A DNA stretch of 39,994 bases from Zobellella denitrificans (GTDB taxonomy: Bacteria > Pseudomonadota > Gammaproteobacteria > Enterobacterales > Aeromonadaceae): positions 1-39,994 of the forward strand of contig NZ_NMUO01000028.1 of the NCBI RefSeq assembly GCF_002237365.1, written 5' to 3'. Numbering within the stretch: position 1 is the stretch's first letter; every line of letters starts with the position of its first letter. The notes under the pieces were generated by a model. That model had not been told where the DNA came from. It saw only the letters and a list, made by a program, of their open reading frames with translations, and ran no database searches. Below, in pieces: positions 1 to 7,735 of the stretch. A program made the position numbers and the translations under genes.

Positions 1-2257
1 CGGGGCGGTTGCCGGTCTGGCTTTTGTTGCCGCCGGCTCCCCGGTTGCCCTGGTTGCGCTCGTCCCGGCGCGGCTTGCCGCCGGCCTGGTCGGCGGCGCT
101 CTGCTCCAGGCGCATGGTCAGGGCAATGCGGTTGCGTTGCAGGTCCACCTCCAGCACCTTCACCTTGACGATATCGCCTGCTTTCACCACTTCCCGCGGA
201 TCCTTGATAAAGCGGTCGGTCAGGGCAGAGATATGCACCAGGCCGTCCTGGTGCACGCCAATGTCGACAAAGGCGCCGAAGTTGGTGACGTTGGTCACCA
301 CCCCTTCGAGCACCATGTCGGGGATCAGGTCGGCGGGCTTTTCCACCCCGTCCATAAAGCGGGCGGTCTTGAACTCGGGGCGCGGATCCCGGCCCGGCTT
401 GTCCAGCTCCTTCAAAATGTCCTGCACCGTGGGCAGGCCGAAGTGCTCGTCGGTGTAGTCGCGGGCGTCCAGGGTCTTGAGCAGGCCGCTGTTGCCGATA
501 AGGCCGTTCACCGGCTGTTGCAGCCTGGCCAGGATGCGCTCCACCACCGGGTAGGCCTCGGGGTGCACGGCAGAGGCGTCGAGCGGGTTCTTGCCCTCGC
601 GGATGCGCAAAAAGCCGGCGCACTGCTCAAAGGCCTTGGGCCCCAGGCGCGGCACCTTCAGCAGTTGCTTGCGCTCGGCAAAGGCGCCCTGCTCGTCGCG
701 AAAGGCCACTATGTTCTGGGCCAGGGCCGGGGTCAGGCCCGACACCCGCGCCAGCAGCGGCGCCGAGGCCATGTTCACGTCCACCCCCACGGCGTTGACG
801 CAGTCTTCCACCACCGCCTCCAGCTTGCGCGCCAGCTGGGTCTGGGACACATCGTGCTGGTACTGGCCCACGCCGATGCTCTTGGGATCGATCTTCACCA
901 GCTCGGCCAGCGGGTCCTGCAGCCGGCGGGCGATGCTCACGGCGCCGCGCAGGGATACGTCCAGATCCGGGAACTCGTTGGCGGCCAGCTCCGAGGCGGA
1001 ATAGACCGAGGCGCCGGCCTCGCTCACCACCACCTTCTGCAGCTTGAGCTCGGGCGCCTGCTTCATCAGCTGCTCCACCAGCCGCTCGGTCTCGCGGGAG
1101 GCGGTGCCGTTGCCGATGCTCACCAGGCTCACCTTATGGCGGCGGCACAGTTCGCCCAGGGTGCGCAGGCTCTGCTCCACCTTCTTGTGCGGCTCAAAGG
1201 GATAGACGGTGGCCTGCTCCAAAAGCTTGCCGGTGCCGTCCACCACCACCACCTTGACCCCGGTGCGGATGCCCGGATCCAGGCCCATGGTCACCCGGGC
1301 GCCGGCGGGGGCGGCCATCAGCAGATCCTTGAGGTTGAGGGCAAACACCCGTATGGCTTCTTCCTCCGCCTGCTCCCGGGCCTGGCCCAGCAGCTCGGTT
1401 TCCATCTGCAGCGAGAGCTTCACCCGCCAGGTCCAGCTGATCACCCCGGCAAGCCATTGGTCGGCGGCGCGGCCCTTGTTCTGCCAGCCCACAAAGCGGG
1501 CGATAATGCCTTCGCAGGGGTGGCTGTCGGCCTCGGTTTCCACCACCAGGCTTAAGCTCAGCACCCCTTCGTTGCGGCCGCGCAGCATGGCCAGCAGCCG
1601 GTGGGAGGGCACCTTGGCGATGGGCTCCTGGTGCTCGAAGTAGTCCTTGAACTTGGCGCCGCCTTGCTCCTGGCCGGCGATCACCCGCGCCTGCAACAGG
1701 GCGTGCTGCCACATATGGCGGCGCACCGCCTCCAGCAGATCCGCCTGCTCGGCGAAGCGCTCCATCAGTATGTATTTGGCGCCGTCCAGCGCCGATTTGG
1801 CGTCGTTTATGCCGGCATCGGCCTTGATATAGCCCTCGGCCAGCCGCTGCGGATCCTGGCCCGGGTCGTTGAACAGGGCGTCGGCCAGGGGTTCCAGCCC
1901 GGCCTCGATGGCAATCTGCCCCTTGGTGCGGCGCTTGGGCTTGTAGGGCAGGTAGAGATCTTCCAGCCGGGTCTTGGTGTCGGCGGCCAGCAGCTCGGCC
2001 CTGAGCGCCTCGGTGAGCTTGCCCTGTTCGTCGACGGACTTGAGGATAACGGCGCGCCTGTCTTCCAGCTCGCGCAGGTAGCCCAGGCGGCTGTCCAGGT
2101 TGCGCAGCTGGGTGTCGTCCAGGCCGCCGGTCACTTCCTTGCGGTAACGGGCGATAAAGGGCACGGTGGCGCCTTCGTCCAGCAGGGCCACGGCGGCGTT
2201 GACCTGGGCCTGGGCCACGCCCAGTTCCTGCGCCAGTAATTGGTTGATATTGGTCAT
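1..2257 (-). CDS. tex: Tex family transcription accessory / RNA-binding protein (3' end off window)
   Basis: Tex is a conserved cytoplasmic nucleic-acid-binding protein of the Spt6-like fold that acts in transcription. About 752 residues are visible, beginning [13 protein letters not shown], which matches the usual Tex N terminus. The order fits the family: helical N-terminal Tex_N part with [15 protein letters not shown] near residue 35, a YqgF/RNase H-like core ([13 protein letters not shown]), a helix-hairpin-helix region ([16 protein letters not shown]), and a C-terminal S1 domain at about residues 645-715 ([20 protein letters not shown]), then a basic Gly/Arg/Asn-rich tail cut by the window edge. 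The start lies 3 nt from the stop of a leftover greB 3' end, suggesting that tex was once translationally coupled to greB. No strong Shine-Dalgarno is visible. It is now about 7 kb from intact greB and may depend on read-through from the lysR gene upstream or on a new promoter. Confidence 0.95.
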   Translation of the reverse strand, partial: MTNINQLLAQELGVAQAQVNAAVALLDEGATVPFIARYRKEVTGGLDDTQLRNLDSRLGYLRELEDRRAVILKSVDEQGKLTEALRAELLAADTKTRLEDLYLPYKPKRRTKGQIAIEAGLEPLADALFNDPGQDPQRLAEGYIKADAGINDAKSALDGAKYILMERFAEQADLLEAVRRHMWQHALLQARVIAGQEQGGAKFKDYFEHQEPIAKVPSHRLLAMLRGRNEGVLSLSLVVETEADSHPCEGIIARFVGWQNKGRAADQWLAGVISWTWRVKLSLQMETELLGQAREQAEEEAIRVFALNLKDLLMAAPAGARVTMGLDPGIRTGVKVVVVDGTGKLLEQATVYPFEPHKKVEQSLRTLGELCRRHKVSLVSIGNGTASRETERLVEQLMKQAPELKLQKVVVSEAGASVYSASELAANEFPDLDVSLRGAVSIARRLQDPLAELVKIDPKSIGVGQYQHDVSQTQLARKLEAVVEDCVNAVGVDVNMASAPLLARVSGLTPALAQNIVAFRDEQGAFAERKQLLKVPRLGPKAFEQCAGFLRIREGKNPLDASAVHPEAYPVVERILARLQQPVNGLIGNSGLLKTLDARDYTDEHFGLPTVQDILKELDKPGRDPRPEFKTARFMDGVEKPADLIPDMVLEGVVTNVTNFGAFVDIGVHQDGLVHISALTDRFIKDPREVVKAGDIVKVKVLEVDLQRNRIALTMRLEQSAADQAGGKPRRDERNQGNRGAGGNKSQTGNRP

Positions 2258-2260
2258 AAA

Positions 2261-2350
2261 TCAGTCTTCGAAGGGGCTGTATCTAATGTGGTTGATGTAC
2301 CACTCCCGGACGCCCGAGGGGGTGTTTACCCGCACCTCGTCGTCCACTTG
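2261..2350 (-). pseudogene. Duplicated 3' end of greB (last 29 codons plus stop)
   Basis: These 90 bp match the last 90 bp of the intact greB at 9488-9577 with only three mismatches. All three are synonymous: CAA/CAG (Gln), CGG/AGG (Arg) and AGA/CGA (Arg). Beyond 2350 similarity collapses; a few scattered matches (a TCGACTC and an ATGGCC) may be a decayed continuation with a deletion. The stop codon sits 3 nt before the tex start, so this copy occupies the ancestral greB-tex junction while the complete gene lies on the far side of the insert. It has no start codon and is not a functional gene. Confidence 0.9.
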
Positions 2351-2431
2351 GCCATCGCTTGAGTCGACAACGACAAGCCGGCACTTTCCAGAGGTTCCCG
2401 GAAACATGTGCCGTACTCTACAAGCGATGGC
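2351..2431. repeat. Nested inverted repeats at the left edge of the inserted segment
   Basis: An outer perfect 11-bp inverted repeat (GCCATCGCTTG at 2351-2361, CAAGCGATGGC at 2421-2431) encloses an inner imperfect one (CGGCACTTTCC at 2379-2389 against GGAAA-cat-GTGCCG at 2400-2413). It begins exactly where homology to greB stops. It could be the scar or terminus of a small mobile element or a folded recombination site. I see no integron-type core motif and no transposase. Confidence 0.6.
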
Positions 2432-2513
2432 GGGTCATTAAAACCATGTTCGGGGTTTCGCTACCCGCTGGGCTGGTCCGGCCCGGCCGCATCGGACGCC
2501 CGCTGTCCGCGGG

Positions 2514-3425
2514 CTAGGGCGGCAATGAGCGGCCGCTGGTGTTCCTCAGCAGCCAGTCGGCGAAGCGCCTGGCATAAGGGTTGGAAAAGCCTTCCTGCGG
2601 GTACACCAGGTAGAAGTCCTCGCTGCTGGGCAGCCGCTGGCCGAAGGGGGCTATCAGGGTGCCATCCCTCAGCTGGTCTTCCACCAAAGACAGCCTGCCC
2701 AGGGCCACGCCGAAGCCGGATTCCACCAGGTGCAGCACGCAGGCGTAGGTGTCGAACTGCATGCCTTCGGAGGGGTTGACGCGCGTCGCCTCGGCAAACT
2801 GCAGCCATTCTCCCCAGCCTTCCTCGTAGCCCATCACATGCAGCAGTTCATGATGACGCAGGTCGTCCACCTGCCGCAGCGGCTGCCTGGCCAGCAGCGC
2901 CGGAGCGCAGACCGGAAAGAGGGTATCCCGGCTGAGTCTTTCGACATTCACGCCCGCCCACTGTCCCTTGCCCCAGCGGATTTCCAGGTCTCCCGCCATC
3001 TCCTCCTGCCGCAGCCAGATATCCGTGTTCAGTTGCAGGTTGATGTCCGGGTGCTCCGCCTGAAAGGAGGTCAGCCGGCGCGCATTCAGCCAGTAGCTGA
3101 AAAACGCCATGCTGCCCCGGATCTTGACCTGCTTGCGGTGCCCTTCACCAAAGATCTCGTTGGTGGCGATCATCAGCTTCTGGATGGCGCCGTGCACAAT
3201 CGGCAGATAGGCCAGGCCTTCTTCCGTCAGCTCGATGCTGCGGGCCTGCCGTTTGAACAGCGGGGTGTTCAGTTGCGCTTCCAGGCTTTTGATCTGCTGG
3301 CTGATGGCGCCCTGCGTCATATGCAGCTCGTTGGCCGCCTGGGTAAAGCTGAGCAGCCTGGCCGCCGCTTCAAAGGAGCGCAGCCAGTTCAGGGGGGGCA
3401 GTGCCTTGTTTTTCATAAGTGCCAT
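2514..3425 (-). CDS. LysR-type regulator (GcvA-like) of the divergent catabolic operon
   Basis: This is a 303-residue LysR-type transcriptional regulator. The N-terminal winged helix-turn-helix is clear at about residues 12-70 (LRSFEAAARLLSFTQAANEL, then MTQGAISQQIKSLE). The C-terminal effector-binding domain has the GcvA-like pattern with RWGKGQW, a VCAPALLA segment, and a late VESGFGVALGRLSLVEDQL. It is divergent from the cystathionine-gamma-synthase-like gene across 382 bp, the classic layout for a LysR regulator controlling the neighbouring operon and itself. The first ATG is followed three codons later by another (MALMKNK); AAGTGGA just upstream mildly supports the first. The effector is unknown and is presumably the operon's substrate or an intermediate. 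No terminator follows the gene, so transcription may run on into tex. Confidence 0.88.
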   Translation of the reverse strand: MALMKNKALPPLNWLRSFEAAARLLSFTQAANELHMTQGAISQQIKSLEAQLNTPLFKRQARSIELTEEGLAYLPIVHGAIQKLMIATNEIFGEGHRKQVKIRGSMAFFSYWLNARRLTSFQAEHPDINLQLNTDIWLRQEEMAGDLEIRWGKGQWAGVNVERLSRDTLFPVCAPALLARQPLRQVDDLRHHELLHVMGYEEGWGEWLQFAEATRVNPSEGMQFDTYACVLHLVESGFGVALGRLSLVEDQLRDGTLIAPFGQRLPSSEDFYLVYPQEGFSNPYARRFADWLLRNTSGRSLPP

Positions 3426-3807
3426 TCCACTTGCATACCAACACTCTTCCAGTGAGGGCTTGTTGTCATCCGTAAACGGCAGGGCTGCCGCCAGGGCAAC
3501 CCATTAGCAAAACGACCCCTAAGGCCGTTTTTTATTCGTTTCCGGATTTATTTCGTTTCGGTCATCCTTGGCAGCAAGGCTACAGGAAACCGGTTTAAAG
3601 AAACAGATGCCAATGAAAACAGGACATAAATGCATGTTTCTGGTGCCGGTCGTACCGCCAGGGTATCAATTCCGCCCCCAAACCGAGGGTGGACGACAGC
3701 GGTGACCCTGGCCGGTTGCCAAGGGTTTGCTAATGCAATGTCCTCTGCCGACGGCTCGGGAACCCCGTTGCAGGGTAATGATTCAATAGTAAAAAGGAAC
3801 AGCATCC
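3426..3807. promoter_or_regulatory. Divergent control region with tandem 15-bp repeats
   Basis: No gene is visible in this 382-bp AT-richer stretch. Two near-identical direct repeats, TTTATTCGTTTCCGG (3531-3545) and TTTATTTCGTTTCGG (3547-3561), are spaced 16 bp apart and are candidates for the LysR binding site. The plus-strand operon has a good Shine-Dalgarno (AAAAAGGAAC at about 3790-3799) before the ATG at 3808. Core promoter hexamers cannot be assigned with confidence. Confidence 0.5.
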
Positions 3808-5010
3808 ATGAACAATGCCGATTACAAAAACGCCGGCGCGGGTACCAAGGTGGTGTGGGCCGGAGAAAAAACCGCGCTTGCCCATAACGCCACCCAGGTG
3901 CCCATCATGCTCAGCGCCGCCTTTCAGTATGACGATATCGACGAGTGGTATGACGTCGCCATGGGTGAAAAGCCGGGGCATATCTACAGCCGCATGAGCA
4001 ACCCCACGGTGCGCGCCCTGGAAGAAAAAATCTGCGTGCTGGAAGGCGCCGACAATGCCGTTGCCTTTGCAACCGGAATGGCCGCGATCAGCAGCACGCT
4101 GTACACCTTCCTGCGGCCCGGCGATCGGGTGGTGTCCGTCAAGGACACCTACGGCGGCACCAACAAGATTTTCGACGAGTTCCTCCCGGGCATGGGGGTG
4201 GAGGTGCGGCTCTGCCCCACGGAAGACATGGCCCTGCTGGAACGCGAAATCGCCGCAGGCTGCGCGGTGCTTTACCTGGAAACGCCGACCAACCCCACCC
4301 TGAAGATCCTGGATATCGAGCGGCTGGCCCGTGCCGGCAAGGCGGCCGGCGCCCTGGTGATCATCGACAACACCTTCGCCACGCCACTCAATCAGAATCC
4401 CCTGGCGTTGGGGGTGGACATAGTGCTGCACAGCGCCACCAAGTTTCTGAGCGGCCATGCGGATGTGATGGGCGGCGTGGTGTGCGGCTCCGGCGAGCTT
4501 ATGCAGCGGGTGGCGCACTACCGGGAAATCAACGGCTCCTCCCTCGATGCCTTCTCCGCCTACCTGATCATCCGCGGCATGAAAACGCTCAAGCTGCGGG
4601 TGCGCCAGCAGGAAGCCAGTGCCATGGCCCTGGCGCGTTACCTGCAAGGCGAGCCGCTGGTCGAGCAGGTCAACTATCCGGGGTTGCCGGAGCACCCGGG
4701 TCATGACATCGCCGCACGCCAGATGAAGGGATTCGGCGGCATCGTCAGTTTTGTCCTCAGGCACGGCATGGACGCGGTCAGGATACTCCTGCCAAAACTG
4801 GTCTACGCCAACCGGGCCGGCAACCTCGGCGCGGTGGAAACCATATACGGCCCGGCAAGAACCACCAGCCATGTGGAAAACACGCTGGAGGAACGGCTGG
4901 CCCTGGGTATCTCCGAAGGCCTGGTGCGCATCTCGGTGGGTATTGAAGACACCGACGACCTGCTGGCGGATCTGAAGCAGGCGTTCGACCAGCTGCGGCA
5001 ATCCCTTTAA
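3808..5010 (+). CDS. Cys/Met metabolism PLP enzyme (cystathionine gamma-synthase family)
   Basis: A fold-type I PLP enzyme of the cystathionine gamma-synthase / gamma-lyase / methionine gamma-lyase family, 400 residues, full length. Family motifs are intact: YSRMSNPT (phosphate-binding loop from the partner subunit), TYGGT with Tyr115, DNTFATP (Asp pairing with the pyridine nitrogen), SATKFLSGH with the Schiff-base Lys212, and LVRISVGIED with the substrate-carboxylate Arg near the C terminus. The methionine gamma-lyase Cys (YGCT in the Pseudomonas enzyme) is Gly here, so I do not call it a methionine gamma-lyase. It is first in the operon with homoserine dehydrogenase, aldehyde dehydrogenase and a BCCT transporter, and differs clearly from the biosynthetic MetB at 20611. 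Context suggests gamma-cleavage or gamma-replacement on a four-carbon amino acid bearing a leaving group at C4. The exact substrate is inferred. Confidence 0.85.
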   Translation: MNNADYKNAGAGTKVVWAGEKTALAHNATQVPIMLSAAFQYDDIDEWYDVAMGEKPGHIYSRMSNPTVRALEEKICVLEGADNAVAFATGMAAISSTLYTFLRPGDRVVSVKDTYGGTNKIFDEFLPGMGVEVRLCPTEDMALLEREIAAGCAVLYLETPTNPTLKILDIERLARAGKAAGALVIIDNTFATPLNQNPLALGVDIVLHSATKFLSGHADVMGGVVCGSGELMQRVAHYREINGSSLDAFSAYLIIRGMKTLKLRVRQQEASAMALARYLQGEPLVEQVNYPGLPEHPGHDIAARQMKGFGGIVSFVLRHGMDAVRILLPKLVYANRAGNLGAVETIYGPARTTSHVENTLEERLALGISEGLVRISVGIEDTDDLLADLKQAFDQLRQSL

Positions 5011-5090
5011 GGATATTCAATATGTCGCATGGTTGGCGCCAGTCGCAGCCATGTGGCGCTGTTCCACTCTCAATAAAGCAAGGACGATTT

Positions 5091-6131
5091 ATGGCGCATA
5101 ACGTTGCAATACTGGGCTTCGGTGTCGTTGGGCAAGGGCTCGCCGAGATACTGCATGACAAGGCCGCCTCCCTGCGCGAAGGGCTGGGGTTCGACGCCCG
5201 CATCGTCGCGGTATCGGACCTGATGAAGGGCTCCCTCTATCATCCGCACGGGCTCGATATTCCCGAGCTGCTGAACGCCGTTCGCACCACCGGCTCCCTC
5301 GACAGCTACCCCGACGAGCCGGGCCTGGTGCGCGGCCGGGACAGTTTCGACACCATCAGGGAGAGCAACGCCGACACCGTGGTCGAGTTGACCTATACGG
5401 ATGGCAAAACGGGCCAGCCGGCCATCGACCATTGCCGCCTGGCGTTTGAATGCAAGAAAAACGTGGTGATGAGCAACAAGGGGCCGGTATCGCTCGCCTA
5501 TGAAAGCCTCGCGCGGATGGCGGAGGCGCACGGCGTGCGCTGGGGCTTTGAAGGCACGGTAATGAGCGGAACGCCGGCCTTGCGCATGCCGCTGGTCGCG
5601 CTGTCCGGCAATGACATCGGCGAAGTCAGGGGCATTTTGAACGGCACCACCAACTTTATGCTGACCCGCATGGCCGAAGGGGTCGGCTACGACGACGCCC
5701 TGGCCGAGGCCCAGGCAAAAGGCTATGCGGAGGCGGACCCGACCAGCGATGTGGAAGGGTACGACGCCCAGTACAAAACGGCCATCCTCGCCAATGTGGT
5801 AATGGGCATCCCCCTCAAACGGGAAGACATTCCCTGCCGGGGTATCCGTGATATTTCACCGGAGGATATTGCCCGGGCGTCACGCGAAGGCAAAATCTGG
5901 AAGCTGCTGGCCAGGTGCCGGCGCGAGGGCGGCAGTGTCCAGGCCAGTGTGGGGCCGGTTGCCATTCCGCTCAGCGATCCACTGGCCGGTGTTGGCGGGG
6001 CGCTGAATGCCATCACCTATGAATGCGATCTGGCCGGCCCCATCACCCTGATCGGGCCCGGTGCCGGAAAAACAGAAACGGGATATTCCATCCTGATCGA
6101 TCTTATCAATATTCATCGCCATCAAATCTGA
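5091..6131 (+). CDS. Homoserine dehydrogenase-like oxidoreductase, no ACT domain
   Basis: This 346-residue NAD(P)-dependent enzyme resembles homoserine dehydrogenase, which interconverts homoserine and aspartate 4-semialdehyde. The Rossmann motif is at the N terminus (ILGFGVVGQG). The family signature is clear (GILNGTTNFMLTRM), followed by EADPTSDVEGYDAQYKTAIL with the catalytic acidic residues and lysine, and an NKGPVS segment at the cofactor site. It ends at the catalytic domain and lacks the C-terminal ACT domain that gives threonine feedback, which fits a catabolic role. The start at 5091 is chosen over an in-frame ATG at 5022 because AAGGA lies just upstream and the protein then begins at the Rossmann fold. 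It is second in the operon, 80 nt after the PLP enzyme. A biosynthetic homoserine dehydrogenase is present separately in metL. Confidence 0.85.
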   Translation: MAHNVAILGFGVVGQGLAEILHDKAASLREGLGFDARIVAVSDLMKGSLYHPHGLDIPELLNAVRTTGSLDSYPDEPGLVRGRDSFDTIRESNADTVVELTYTDGKTGQPAIDHCRLAFECKKNVVMSNKGPVSLAYESLARMAEAHGVRWGFEGTVMSGTPALRMPLVALSGNDIGEVRGILNGTTNFMLTRMAEGVGYDDALAEAQAKGYAEADPTSDVEGYDAQYKTAILANVVMGIPLKREDIPCRGIRDISPEDIARASREGKIWKLLARCRREGGSVQASVGPVAIPLSDPLAGVGGALNAITYECDLAGPITLIGPGAGKTETGYSILIDLINIHRHQI

Positions 6132-6132
6132 A

Positions 6133-6162
6133 CCATTAAAAGACCCATTCTCTTTTTAATGG
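6133..6162 (+). other. Intercistronic AT-rich stem-loop
   Basis: CCATTAAAAGA (6133-6143) pairs with TCTTTTTAATGG (6151-6162) with one bulged T across a 7-nt loop, in the 55-nt gap between the homoserine dehydrogenase and aldehyde dehydrogenase genes. It is AT-rich without a following U-run, so it is more likely an mRNA-stability or processing element than a terminator. It may be fortuitous. Confidence 0.35.
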
Positions 6163-6186
6163 CATCACCCGCTTTGTGATTGGAAA

Positions 6187-7644
6187 ATGACCATGACGTC
6201 AATATCTGTAGAGTCTATGGAAGGAAAACTGTTTCTGTCCGGGCAATGGGTCGGCGTGGATAACACCTACGACCTGTTCAATGCCGAGAAAAACAGCCTG
6301 ATTACCAGAATTGCTTCCGCCCGGGAATCCCATGTGCTTGCGGCCATCCGCAACGGCAAGGCCGGCGCGGAAGTGGCGGCGGCAATGCCGGTGCACGAGC
6401 GAATGAGAATCTTGCACGGCGCGGCGGACGTTGTTGAAAGCAACCGCCATGTTTATATCGACGCCATCGTGTCGGAGGGATGTAAAACCCGGCGGGAAGC
6501 CACCAAGGAAGTGAACCGCTGCATACAGACCTTAAGGCTTTCCGCCGAAGAAGCGCGGCGCATCAACGGCGAGACCATTGCATTCGACCAAATGCCGGGC
6601 AGCGAGGGGCGCGTCGGTTATTACTATCGCTTTCCGGTGGGACTCATCGTGGCGATCACACCCTTTAACGATCCGCTCAACCTGGTTGCGCACAAGATAG
6701 GTCCCGCGGTGGCCAGTGGTAACGCCATTATCGTGAAGCCGGCACCGGCAACCCCCCTGAGCGCCCTGCTGTTGGCCGAAGCCTTTGCCCAGGCGGGCTT
6801 GCCCGACGGCGTGCTGTCGGTGCTGCCCGGCTTTCCGGAAGACATGGGGGATCACCTGATCACCCATGACGATGTGCGCATGATTTCATTTACCGGCGGG
6901 CTGAGCTCCGGCAAGGCACTGATGCAGAAAGCCGGGCTGAAGAAAATGAGCATGGAGCTGGGCGCCAGCTCTCCGGCGCTGGTGCTCGACGATGCGGAGC
7001 TCGGGCCGGCGGTCGAGGCGATCGTTTCCGGTGCCTTCTGGGCCGCCGGGCAGAACTGCCTCGGTGTGCAGCGTGTTTATGTGCACCGCGCCCGCTACGG
7101 CGAATTCCTCAACACCCTGGTGGACAGGACCCGCAGCCTGCGGGTCGGCAGCAAGCAGAGCGAAGAAACCGATGTCGGCCCCATGATCAGCCTGTCCGAG
7201 GCCGAGCGGGTGGAAAGCTGGGTTAACGAAGCCCTTGCCAACGGCGCCCGCCTGCTCTGCGGCGGCGAGCGCAACGGGGCCTTCTACCTTCCGACCATAC
7301 TCGAGAAGGTGCCGGACAACTGTCGCCTGGCCCGGGAGGAGATCTTCGGCCCCGTGGTCATGGTTGAGCCGTTCGACAGCCTGGATGAGGCCATCGACAA
7401 AGCCAATGGGGTCAACTTCGGGCTGCATGCCGGCGTATTTACCCAGGATATCAACAAGGCCTTCTCTGCCATTCGTCGCCTCGAGGTTGGCGGGGTGATG
7501 ATTAATGACAGTTCCGATTACCGTATCGATGCCATGCCCTTCGGTGGCGTCAAACACTCGGGTATTGGCAGGGAAGGCGTGAAATTCTCTATTCAGGAAA
7601 TGACCGAGACCAAGGTGGTGTGTTTTAAAACCAGCGGTTTTTGA
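6187..7644 (+). CDS. Aldehyde dehydrogenase superfamily protein of the island operon
   Basis: A 485-residue NAD(P)+-dependent aldehyde dehydrogenase. It has the cofactor-domain motif ITPFNDPLNLVAHKI, the VKPAPATPLSALLLAE segment, FTGG, the general base Glu257 in MELGASSP, the catalytic Cys291 in GQNCLGVQ, EEIFGPVV, and the C-terminal FGGVKHSGIGREG. The Phe-Asn-Asp-Pro loop resembles the lactaldehyde / phosphonoacetaldehyde / non-phosphorylating glyceraldehyde-phosphate branch rather than the betaine-aldehyde branch. Within this operon a natural substrate would be aspartate semialdehyde produced by the preceding gene, giving aspartate; that is inference. Two start codons six nt apart (ATGACCATG) are possible and only a weak TGGA precedes them. 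Confidence 0.9.
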   Translation: MTMTSISVESMEGKLFLSGQWVGVDNTYDLFNAEKNSLITRIASARESHVLAAIRNGKAGAEVAAAMPVHERMRILHGAADVVESNRHVYIDAIVSEGCKTRREATKEVNRCIQTLRLSAEEARRINGETIAFDQMPGSEGRVGYYYRFPVGLIVAITPFNDPLNLVAHKIGPAVASGNAIIVKPAPATPLSALLLAEAFAQAGLPDGVLSVLPGFPEDMGDHLITHDDVRMISFTGGLSSGKALMQKAGLKKMSMELGASSPALVLDDAELGPAVEAIVSGAFWAAGQNCLGVQRVYVHRARYGEFLNTLVDRTRSLRVGSKQSEETDVGPMISLSEAERVESWVNEALANGARLLCGGERNGAFYLPTILEKVPDNCRLAREEIFGPVVMVEPFDSLDEAIDKANGVNFGLHAGVFTQDINKAFSAIRRLEVGGVMINDSSDYRIDAMPFGGVKHSGIGREGVKFSIQEMTETKVVCFKTSGF

Positions 7645-7666
7645 TTTTCTGAACCAAGAGGGAAGG

Positions 7667-7702
7667 TTGCCGGGCCCTTGGCCGTGGTGGTTGGCCCGGC
7701 AA
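7667..7702 (+). other. GC-rich stem-loop before the transporter gene
   Basis: A perfect 10-bp inverted repeat, TTGCCGGGCC (7667-7676) and GGCCCGGCAA (7693-7702), with a 16-nt loop lies in the 91-nt gap between the aldehyde dehydrogenase and BCCT genes. No U-tract follows, so full termination is unlikely. It could lower or stabilise expression of the transporter relative to the enzymes. Confidence 0.5.
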
Positions 7703-7735
7703 TATCATCAGGGAATAATTTGATAGGTATGTCAT

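Noticed and set aside
137-1555. Long plus-strand open frames opposite tex
   Set aside because: They are antisense to an intact, highly conserved gene, are His/Gly/Leu-rich as expected for shadows of GC-rich DNA, and have no ribosome sites.
2351-2431. Integron attC site at the island edge
   Set aside because: The size and folded form are suggestive, but the RYYYAAC / GTTRRRY core motifs are absent and no integrase is present.
3808-5010. Methionine gamma-lyase as the name of the island PLP enzyme
   Set aside because: The characteristic active-site Cys is Gly and the operon context points to homoserine-level metabolism rather than methanethiol release.
5022-5090. N-terminal extension of the homoserine dehydrogenase-like protein
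   Set aside because: The extra 23 residues precede the Rossmann fold, have no family similarity, and AAGGA lies before the ATG at 5091.
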